Below the pieces are notes generated by a model. The model made no database searches and was not told the origin of the DNA. It worked only from the letters and a program-made list of their open reading frames with translations. Positions 1-6,321 of a DNA stretch of 10,728 nucleotides are shown in pieces; position 1 is the stretch's first letter, and each line of letters begins with the position of its first letter. The stretch lies in the NCBI GenBank assembly GCA_027482985.1, contig JAIXVO010000543.1:1-10728 (forward strand), in the 5' to 3' direction. The DNA comes from Cyanobacteriota bacterium. GTDB taxonomy: Bacteria > Cyanobacteriota > Cyanobacteriia > Leptolyngbyales > Leptolyngbyaceae. The position numbers were made by a program, and so were the translations under genes.

Positions 1-339
1 CGCGCTCATTCCGTCACCCGCGACATAGCGATCGCGTTTGGTTGCGGGTGCCTGCAACCTGCCATCTGCCGCCAGTTCATACACCTGATCGGTCCACACA
101 TGGACGATGCCGCGATCGACCAGATTTTGAATGAAGTGCTGAAACCAGTCGCTCTGGGGCGACACATAGCAGGTGCCATGATCAACTCGGACGTGGGGCA
201 ACCGCCGCGTCGCCAACCGTCCCCCCACGCCCCGCGACTTTTCCAGCACCGTGACGCGATACCCTGCCTGCTGCAAAATTTGGGCACAGGTGAGCCCTGC
301 CATGCCCGCGCCAATGATGGCAATGTCGATTTGAGTCAT
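1..339 (-). CDS. Renalase-like FAD-dependent oxidoreductase, N-terminal part
   Basis: This is the first 113 codons of a gene whose 3' end lies beyond the left edge. The protein begins MTQIDIAIIGAGMAGLTCAQ. It shows the Rossmann ADP-binding motif GAGMAG at residues 10-15, an acidic residue ending the second strand (E33), and the following EKSRGVGGRLATRR segment (33-46) with the GG motif of FAD-dependent amine oxidoreductases. The GGRxxTRR stretch followed by VDHG resembles renalase-like proteins, which are common in cyanobacteria; their substrate is usually unknown. The ATG at 337-339 is preceded by AGGAAGG about 9 nt upstream. It lies 14 nt after the stop of the LolA-like gene on the same strand, so the two probably share a transcript. 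A flavoprotein is very likely; the renalase-type assignment is by motif resemblance only, and the catalytic C-terminal half is not visible. Confidence 0.85.
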   Translation of the reverse strand, partial: MTQIDIAIIGAGMAGLTCAQILQQAGYRVTVLEKSRGVGGRLATRRLPHVRVDHGTCYVSPQSDWFQHFIQNLVDRGIVHVWTDQVYELAADGRLQAPATKRDRYVAGDGMSA

Positions 340-353
340 CGGTTGGAGCCTTC

Positions 354-1178
354 CTACAGAGGGCCGATCGCTAACGTTTTCACCTTTTTCGTTCCCGGTG
401 GTGGGGTGAAGGTAAAGGTCGTAGGGGCGATCGCGGGATTGGCAGTGCGGCTGAGAATCCGTTCGGCGATCAGGACTTCGGCACCCTCAAATTTTCCAGC
501 AATTTGCATCTGTTGAATGACGGCAGTGTCCGGTTCCACATAGGCACTGAAGGTAAACCCTTCGCGGGCATCCCGATAACGGTAAACGTACATCGGGCGG
601 TTATCGACGGTTTGGGGAGCACCTTGGAGATCTTTCACTTCCAACCCCACGGCTTCCACAATTTGCCGACTGGTGGCTTGATTCTGGCCGATCGCCTGCC
701 GCACATCGGGCGGAATTTGCCCATAGATCATGGCAGAAAAGCCCAACCAGAAACTATCTTCAAACTGGTCAAATTCGCTGGCGGTCATGAGCTGGTATTG
801 CTTCAGGTCAGCCCGGTACAGCCACACTTGTTTGCCATTTGAGACAATCAGCGTCGTGATTTTCGTCCCCGGTTGATCGGGCTTGGCAAAGGTGATTTCG
901 CTGCGAAATTTGCTCGTCTGGTCGGCGATCGTTTTCACGGTGGCAGAGGTTTGCACCGTCGTATTCCCCGCCACACTGTTGACGCGAATTTCGGAATTCG
1001 TCTCATAGCGCGGACTTTCCAGGAACTTTTGGATCACTTTTGCCAGCAGGGTCAGATCCGGTGCCGTTGTGGCCTGACTGACCTGGATTGGCGGTTGCGC
1101 TGCGGATGGGAGAGCGATCGCACGCGGCGCAAGGGTAAACAAACCAAACGTCGCGATCGCGGAAGCAAGAAATTTCAT
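354..1178 (-). CDS. Secreted LolA-like / DUF2092-type protein
   Basis: A 274-residue protein. I place the start at the ATG at 1176-1178 because it opens directly into a signal peptide: MKF, a hydrophobic run LASAIATFGLFTLA, and an AIA cleavage-like site at residues 20-22. The frame stays open to an ATG at 1280, but that extension is not signal-like and runs through an intergenic palindrome. The mature part has alternating beta-type segments (for example TTLIVSNGKQVWLYRADLKQYQ, about 108-129) ending in FTFTPPPGTKKV (255-266). This pattern is seen in LolA/DUF2092 lipoprotein-carrier-like proteins, which form an open beta-barrel that binds acyl chains. It probably acts in the periplasm. No strong ribosome-binding site is visible; GGTGA lies about 12 nt upstream. 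It is followed closely by the FAD oxidoreductase gene, suggesting co-transcription. The fold family is likely; a role in lipoprotein sorting is unproven. Confidence 0.75.
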   Translation of the reverse strand: MKFLASAIATFGLFTLAPRAIALPSAAQPPIQVSQATTAPDLTLLAKVIQKFLESPRYETNSEIRVNSVAGNTTVQTSATVKTIADQTSKFRSEITFAKPDQPGTKITTLIVSNGKQVWLYRADLKQYQLMTASEFDQFEDSFWLGFSAMIYGQIPPDVRQAIGQNQATSRQIVEAVGLEVKDLQGAPQTVDNRPMYVYRYRDAREGFTFSAYVEPDTAVIQQMQIAGKFEGAEVLIAERILSRTANPAIAPTTFTFTPPPGTKKVKTLAIGPL

Positions 1179-1213
1179 GGATGAACTAATCACCGAAAAG
1201 GATAGAGGGCGAA

Positions 1214-1241
1214 GAATGCCGTTAGCGCAGCGTAACCCATC
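1214..1241. repeat. Short imperfect palindrome, core copy 1
   Basis: The core GTTAGCGCAGCGTAAC at 1221-1236 can fold on itself and differs by one missing base from the cores of the two 79-bp units downstream. The flanks (GAATGC at 1214-1219 and CCCATC at 1236-1241) pair only partly. It lies about 40 bp upstream of the chosen start of the LolA-like gene, inside the longer open frame, which argues against using the upstream ATG at 1280. Confidence 0.55.
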
Positions 1242-1290
1242 ACCGATTAAACCGCCAAAACCACTGCAACACTGATGCACGAGGAACTCT

Positions 1291-1369
1291 CGTAGGTTGG
1301 GTTAGCGCAAGCGTAACCTAACAAGACCAAGGCTGGTGTTGGGTTTCACGGGGTTCAACCCAACCTACG
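1291..1369. repeat. 79-bp palindromic intergenic repeat, unit 1
   Basis: The unit is bounded by a perfect 13-bp inverted repeat, CGTAGGTTGGGTT (1291-1303) and AACCCAACCTACG (1357-1369). Inside are two smaller hairpins: one around the core GTTAGCGCAAGCGTAAC (1301-1317) and one formed by TTGGGTT (1339-1345) pairing with AACCCAA (1357-1363). By my alignment it matches unit 2 at 69 of 79 positions without gaps. GGTTGGGTT...AACCCAACC palindromes are a familiar kind of dispersed intergenic repeat in cyanobacteria. The terminal inverted repeats suggest a REP- or MITE-like non-autonomous element. There is no coding capacity and no clear target-site duplication. Confidence 0.8.
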
Positions 1370-1384
1370 ATAGGCTGATACTTG

Positions 1385-1463
1385 TGTCGGTTGGGTTAGC
1401 GCTAGCGTAACCCAACCAGACCAGAGCTGGCGTTGGGTTTCACGGGGTTCAACCCAACTGACG
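1385..1463. repeat. 79-bp palindromic intergenic repeat, unit 2
   Basis: A second, direct copy begins 15 bp after unit 1. Its left hairpin is more perfect: GGTTGGGTT (1389-1397) pairs with AACCCAACC (1409-1417) around a GCGCTAGCG centre. The right hairpin pairs GTTGGGTT (1432-1439) with AACCCAAC (1451-1458). The outermost four bases of each end differ from unit 1, so the terminal inverted repeat is shorter and imperfect. Most differences from unit 1 fall in the linker and outer ends, while the right-hand hairpin is identical over about 28 bp. Confidence 0.8.
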
Positions 1464-1470
1464 ACGGTAG

Positions 1471-1499
1471 GATATGTTAGGCGTTAGCCGTAACGCATC
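1471..1499. repeat. Short imperfect palindrome next to the eno 3' end
   Basis: GCGTTA (1481-1486) pairs with TAACGC (1491-1496) across a four-base loop. The outer flanks GATATGTTA and TAACGCATC are also near-complementary (7 of 9). It contains a shortened form of the shared core, GTTAGCCGTAAC (1483-1494). It starts 28 bp beyond the eno stop codon in the direction of eno transcription and could stabilise or end that transcript, although no T-run follows on the minus strand. Confidence 0.5.
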
Positions 1500-1526
1500 G
1501 CAGCGATCTGATTGTCGCGCCCAGCC

Positions 1527-2864
<1,338 letters not shown>

Positions 2865-2996
2865 TCAATGAACGGGTTAGTAACTATGGAATAGTACCGC
2901 AGGTCGTCACCTTCAGGAGTGCCACACATGACAAGGCGGCAAACGGGGGCAGGCGCGATCGCGGCAAAACCACCAGAACACGCCCTCCGGCAACGC

Positions 2997-3026
2997 TTCT
3001 CAGGCAAGGGATGGATCACTTATACT
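2997..3026 (+). promoter_or_regulatory. Candidate sigma70-type promoter for the Uma2-family gene
   Basis: TATACT at 3021-3026 is a good -10 match. A weak -35-like TTCTCA lies at 2997-3002, 18 bases upstream. Transcription would begin near 3033, leaving a leader of about 38 nt before the ATG at 3071. This would exclude the in-frame ATG at 3011, which lies upstream of the -10. The rest of the 254-bp region between eno and this gene (2817-3070) must also hold the eno promoter; TACTAT (complement of 2891-2896) is a possible minus-strand -10, without a recognisable -35. Confidence 0.4.
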
Positions 3027-3070
3027 GGGGAGCATTACACTCTTCAGTGCCCTTTCGCCAGGTGTCTGCA

Positions 3071-3859
3071 ATGGTCACCACGCCCAATCCGCTCACGCGC
3101 CACCCAGACATGATTGTGACCTGGGAAAAGCCGCCCGCTGACTTTATCCTCGACGATACGCCTGTGGAAAATACTGGACAACCTCTGCTTGCAGGCGCAT
3201 TGCGCGAGAGTTTAGAACTGGCAGGGCGCATTCAGCCGCAAAATTTAATCGCGTCTAACTTTGGCCTCTGCGCCAAAATCAACCAGGAGTTGACCTTAAA
3301 AGCTCCCGATTGGCTCTATGTGCCGCAAGTGAACCAACCGGGCTTGCCCCGCCAAAGCTACACGCCAAATCTGGAGGGCGATGTGCCCAGTCTGGTCATC
3401 GAGTTTTTGTCGGCGACGGATGGCGGCGAATACTCAATCCGACAAATTCCACCCGTGGGCAAATGGTTTTTCTATGAACAAGTGCTGAAGATCCCCACCT
3501 ACGTCATCTTTGAACCAGATTGGGGCTTGTTGGAGGTCTATCGGTTGCGAGGCGGACGCTATGAACTGGAGCAACCCAATGTCGAGGGTCGTCACTGGTG
3601 CGCCGATCTCCAACTCTTTCTGGGCACCTGGCGCGGCAAGAAAGAAGAACGGGATGGTTACTGGCTCCGCTGGTGGGATGAAGCCGGACAGGTGTTACCC
3701 TGGGCCGTGGAGTTAGTGGAACAAGAACGCCAACGCACTGAACAGGAACGCCAACGCGCTGAACAAGAACACCAAAGGGCTGAACAAGAACGCCAACGCG
3801 CCGATCGCCTAGCGGCACTACTCCGATCGCAGGGTATTGACCCAGAGGCGATCGACTAG
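3071..3859 (+). CDS. Uma2-family (DUF820) putative restriction-like endonuclease with coiled-coil tail
   Basis: A 262-residue protein of the Uma2 family, a PD-(D/E)XK nuclease-fold group found in many copies in cyanobacteria and with no settled function. Candidate fold residues are D80 in KAPDW, E111 in LVIEFLS and K131 in GKWFFYEQ, followed by the typical VPTYVIFEP-like strand (here IPTYVIFEPDWG). After the domain (about 15-190) comes a YWLRWWDEAGQVLPW segment, then a charged heptad tail, EQERQRA repeated four times (about 216-244), predicted to be a coiled coil. It ends LAALLRSQGIDPEAID. The start is the ATG at 3071, with AGGTG six bases upstream; the ATG at 3011 is less likely because it lies upstream of the candidate promoter -10. 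It converges with the TPR gene, leaving 24 bp between the stops. Family membership is firm; nuclease activity is inferred. Confidence 0.88.
   Translation: MVTTPNPLTRHPDMIVTWEKPPADFILDDTPVENTGQPLLAGALRESLELAGRIQPQNLIASNFGLCAKINQELTLKAPDWLYVPQVNQPGLPRQSYTPNLEGDVPSLVIEFLSATDGGEYSIRQIPPVGKWFFYEQVLKIPTYVIFEPDWGLLEVYRLRGGRYELEQPNVEGRHWCADLQLFLGTWRGKKEERDGYWLRWWDEAGQVLPWAVELVEQERQRTEQERQRAEQEHQRAEQERQRADRLAALLRSQGIDPEAID
3719..3802 (+). repeat. Four tandem 21-bp repeats encoding EQERQRA heptads
   Basis: Four in-frame 21-bp units (3719-3739, 3740-3760, 3761-3781, 3782-3802), each close to GAACAAGAACGCCAACGCGCT, encode the coiled-coil tail of the Uma2-family protein. The third unit is the most diverged and reads EQEHQRA. 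Because the repeat is one heptad long, gain or loss of a unit would keep both the reading frame and the coiled-coil register. Confidence 0.85.
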
Positions 3860-3871
3860 CCGCGATCGCGG
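3860..3871. other. 12-bp perfect palindrome between convergent genes
   Basis: CCGCGATCGCGG contains a HIP1 octamer and occupies half of the 24-bp gap between the stop codons of the Uma2-family and TPR genes. It begins immediately after the Uma2 stop. It could form a short hairpin in either transcript, but there is no T-run and no loop, so I do not call it a terminator. Confidence 0.4.
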
Positions 3872-3883
3872 GTAAGACTGCCG

Positions 3884-4780
3884 CTACTGCAAGCGCTTCA
3901 GGAGGTTAGTGACGCGGGCTGCTTCACGTTGATTACCCAACTCCCGCAACAGGGTCTGCGCCTGCTGCAAAAACTCCACCGCTTTAACCTTTTGCCCCAG
4001 CGCACTGTAGCCCACGCCCAAATTCATTAACGCTCTGGCTACACCGTTGCGATCGCCGCTAGTCCGAAAGATCGGCAACGCCTGCTGGTAAAAGGCGATC
4101 GCTTGCTCAGGTTGAGCCAAAGACTGATAAGCATGACCCAAATCCATCAGCGTCTCTGCTTCCGCAATCGGATAGAAAACGCCGTCGTTGCCTGCCCGTA
4201 GAATCAGTAGTCGCTGCTGATAAAACGCGATCGCTGTTTGGGGTTGAGCCAAAGCCACGTAAGCATCACCTAAAAGTCCCAGCGGACCTGCTTCACTCGG
4301 GCGATCGCCCATTGCCCGCAAGACAGCTAACTCCTGCTGATAAAACTCAATTGCTTGGTTGAACTGAGCCAACGACCAGTAAGCCTTGCCCAAACTCCGC
4401 AACGCATCTGCTTCACGGTGACGATCGCCCATGTTGCGAAAGATGGGTAATGCCTGCTGATAAAACGCGATCGCCTGCTGAGGTTGAGCCAAAGATGCGT
4501 AAGCGTTGCCCAGACTGTTTAGGGCATCCGCTTCCCCATTGCGATTTCCGGTAGAGCGGTAGAGCTTTAGGGCTTGCTCAAACGACTGTACGGCTGCTTT
4601 CAGGCTGGTTCCGAGTTGCTGATAACCCTGTCGAATCAAGCGATCGGCTTCAGTATTCGCATCTGGGACAGGCTGAGCGACCATCGGTGCCCCAGAGTGC
4701 AGACTACCAGACAATTCAACTGGCAAGCCGACAAACAATAGCGGCAGACCACATCGCCACCAACCGCGTGAGCATGACAT
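3884..4780 (-). CDS. Secreted tetratricopeptide-repeat protein, six 40-residue repeats
   Basis: A 298-residue protein with an N-terminal hydrophobic export signal (GLPLLFVGLPV, about 11-21; possible cleavage near MVA-QPV at 33-38). Six TPR units of 40 residues follow, about 45-80, 81-120, 121-160, 161-200, 205-244 and 245-284. Each has the form EADALNSLGNAYASLAQPQQAIAFYQQAL plus a loop such as GDRHR. This is the kinesin-light-chain-like TPR type, a protein-binding scaffold common in cyanobacteria. A four-residue insertion in the fourth loop (GNDGVFYPIAEAE, about 197-209) breaks the regular spacing. The ATG at 4778-4780 has GGAGG seven bases upstream. The gene diverges from the substrate-binding protein gene. 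The partner is unknown; an envelope location is inferred from the signal. Confidence 0.85.
   Translation of the reverse strand: MSCSRGWWRCGLPLLFVGLPVELSGSLHSGAPMVAQPVPDANTEADRLIRQGYQQLGTSLKAAVQSFEQALKLYRSTGNRNGEADALNSLGNAYASLAQPQQAIAFYQQALPIFRNMGDRHREADALRSLGKAYWSLAQFNQAIEFYQQELAVLRAMGDRPSEAGPLGLLGDAYVALAQPQTAIAFYQQRLLILRAGNDGVFYPIAEAETLMDLGHAYQSLAQPEQAIAFYQQALPIFRTSGDRNGVARALMNLGVGYSALGQKVKAVEFLQQAQTLLRELGNQREAARVTNLLKRLQ
3962..4690 (-). repeat. 120-bp internal DNA repeats of the TPR gene
   Basis: The TPR repeats are recognisable at DNA level. On the plus strand the landmark CTGCTG falls at 3962, 4082, 4214, 4334 and 4454, and the matching position of the first, more diverged unit is near 4574. 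Spacing is therefore 120, 132, 120, 120 and about 120 bp; the single 132 reflects a 12-bp in-frame insertion. HIP1 octamers recur at equivalent points in several units, at the AIA codons and at the GDR codons. Confidence 0.75.
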
Positions 4781-4800
4781 GGGTGAGCCTCCAACGGTGC

Positions 4801-4867
4801 TTACTCGCTATCCTAGCCTGGGTTTCCGGGCGAGAGCTGCCGTGAGCGGTACCGGAAGTAGTACACT
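4801..4867. promoter_or_regulatory. Divergent promoter region between the TPR and substrate-binding protein genes
   Basis: Both genes must start from this 117-bp gap (4781-4897). On the plus strand TACACT (4862-4867) is a possible -10 for the substrate-binding protein, about 30 bp before its ATG. On the minus strand TAGGAT (complement of 4810-4815) is a possible -10 for the TPR gene. Neither has a convincing -35 element, so these are weak candidates. Confidence 0.3.
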
Positions 4868-4897
4868 GTGGGTTTGTTGCAGTGCGATCGCGGGTTT

Positions 4898-6205
4898 ATG
4901 AACTGGAATTTTTCCTGGAAAAAAGGTGTGCTCTTTGCCCTCCTGGGGTTCGCCCTGAGTTGGTTGGTGAGTTGCGGGGGCGGGACTCCTAACTCCACTG
5001 GTGACCAGTCCAATCAAGCGGGCGGCAAGCAGGAGATCGAATTCTGGACGATGCAACTGCAACCCGAGTTTACGGATTATTTCAACCAACTGATTGCCAA
5101 CTTTGAGCAACAAAATCCCACCTTTAAAGTCCGGTGGGTGGATGTGCCCTGGGCGGATATGGAGCGCAAGATTTTAACGGCGGTGTCCGCGAAAACGGCT
5201 CCCGATGTCGTGAATTTGAATCCCGGCTTTGCCTCCCAATTAGCCGAACGCAATGCCTGGTTGGAACTGGATGATAAAGTCCCTGCTAGCGATCGCCAGT
5301 TATATTTGCCCAACATCTGGAAAGCCAGCACGCTGAATGGCAAAACTTTTGGCTTACCCTGGTATCTCACGACTCGCGTCGCCATTTACAACACGGACAT
5401 TCTGAAACAAGCCGGGGTGAGCAAACCGCCTGCCACTTATCAAGAATTGGCCACTGTTGCCAAACAAGTGAAGGAGAAAACCGGGAAACACGCCTTCTTT
5501 ACGACCGTCGTACCGGAAGATTCGGCAGAGGTGCTGGAATCCTTTGTGCAGATGGGCGTGGAACTGGTGGATGCGAATGGCAAAGCGGCCTTTAATACCC
5601 CGAAAGGCAAAGCGGCATTTCAGTATTGGGTGGATCTGTACACAAATCAATTGTTACCGCGCGAAGTGCTGACAGAGGGGCACCGCCACGCGATCGACCT
5701 GTACCAACGCGGCGACACGGCAATCCTGGCTTCTGGTGCAGAATTCCTGAATAACATTGCCACCAACGCCCCAACGATCGCCAAAGCCTCCTCCTCTGCC
5801 GCCCAAATCACGGGCGATACGGGTAAGAAAAACGTGGCAGTGATGAATCTGGTAATTCCCAAAGATACAGACGTGCCCGATGGCGCACTGAAGTTTGCCC
5901 TCTTTGTCACCAATGACGCAAATCAGTTGCAATTTGCGAAAGCCGCGAATGTATTGCCCTCCACGGTGAAGTCGTTGCAAGACCCCTTCTTCACGACGAC
6001 ACCCGCCAACGCTACGCCCGTTGATCAGGCGCGGGTAATTAGTGCCAAGCAGATGCAGGATGCGGAAGTGTTGGTACCTGCAATGAAAAATGTGAAGCAA
6101 CTGCAAAAAGCGATTTACAGCAACTTGCAATCTGCCATGTTGGGCCAAAAGCCCGTGGATCAGGCACTCACGGATGCCGCCAATCAGTGGAATAGCCTGT
6201 CTTAA
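4898..6205 (+). CDS. ABC transporter substrate-binding lipoprotein, sugar type
   Basis: A 435-residue extracytoplasmic solute-binding protein, family 1/8. It begins [10 protein letters not shown], then a hydrophobic stretch ending in the lipobox LVSC with the lipid-anchored cysteine at C26, then a Gly/Ser/Asn-rich linker. Family features include [12 protein letters not shown] (47-58), [10 protein letters not shown] (101-110), the [26 protein letters not shown] segment (about 148-173) typical of sugar-binding proteins, and a C-terminal [23 protein letters not shown] helix. The start is the ATG at 4898, because the lipoprotein signal begins there; a GTG at 4868 is in frame but adds nothing signal-like. 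The ribosome-binding site is weak, and a HIP1 octamer lies just upstream. No permease or ATPase gene is adjacent, so the partners must be elsewhere. The substrate cannot be named; a mono- or oligosaccharide or sugar-derived osmolyte is expected. Confidence 0.9.
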   Translation: MNWNFSWKKGVLFALLGFALSWLVSCGGGTPNSTGDQSNQAGGKQEIEFWTMQLQPEFTDYFNQLIANFEQQNPTFKVRWVDVPWADMERKILTAVSAKTAPDVVNLNPGFASQLAERNAWLELDDKVPASDRQLYLPNIWKASTLNGKTFGLPWYLTTRVAIYNTDILKQAGVSKPPATYQELATVAKQVKEKTGKHAFFTTVVPEDSAEVLESFVQMGVELVDANGKAAFNTPKGKAAFQYWVDLYTNQLLPREVLTEGHRHAIDLYQRGDTAILASGAEFLNNIATNAPTIAKASSSAAQITGDTGKKNVAVMNLVIPKDTDVPDGALKFALFVTNDANQLQFAKAANVLPSTVKSLQDPFFTTTPANATPVDQARVISAKQMQDAEVLVPAMKNVKQLQKAIYSNLQSAMLGQKPVDQALTDAANQWNSLS

Positions 6206-6238
6206 CGGCCTCTCTCCTTCCAGAGACGGTTGAGAAAA

Positions 6239-6265
6239 CTTGTAATTTTGGGCATAGATTACAAG
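6239..6265. promoter_or_regulatory. Dyad upstream of the APC permease
   Basis: CTTGTAAT (6239-6246) and ATTACAAG (6258-6265) form a perfect 8-bp inverted repeat with 11 bp between the arms. The half-sites are centred 19 bp apart, close to two helical turns. The dyad lies 33 bp after the substrate-binding protein stop and 56 bp before the permease ATG. It could be a regulator binding site or a small RNA hairpin. No T-run follows, so it is not a convincing terminator. Confidence 0.4.
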
Positions 6266-6321
6266 GAGTGACAGGAGTATTGTTATCAATAGGGTTTTTC
6301 ACAGGGAAGGAACCAGTTTGC

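Larger units (their letters stand above)
1179..1526. other. Repeat-rich non-coding region between eno and the LolA-like gene
   Basis: This 348-bp stretch lies downstream of eno and upstream of the LolA-like gene, both on the minus strand. I see no gene in it. It holds four related palindromic elements in one orientation: hairpins at 1214-1241 and 1471-1499, and two 79-bp units at 1291-1369 and 1385-1463. The promoter of the LolA-like gene should lie in its left part; a possible minus-strand -10 is TATCCT (complement of 1200-1205), without a good -35. The element nearest eno may form the 3' end of the eno transcript, but no T-run follows it. Confidence 0.7.

Noticed and set aside
6..323. A 105-codon minus-strand frame at the left edge
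   Set aside because: It is a shifted frame of the FAD oxidoreductase, whose true frame starts at 339 and shows GAGMAG and GGRLATRR.
1179..1280. N-terminal extension of the LolA-like protein to an ATG at 1280
   Set aside because: The extension runs through a palindromic repeat and would bury the signal peptide that begins at 1178.
6211..6226. Possible terminator after the substrate-binding protein (TCTCT and AGAGA)
   Set aside because: The stem is only five base pairs and no T-run follows.
5654..6289. A 211-codon minus-strand open frame opposite the substrate-binding protein gene
   Set aside because: It lies almost wholly antisense to a clear lipoprotein gene, its protein resembles no family, and open antisense frames are expected at this base composition.
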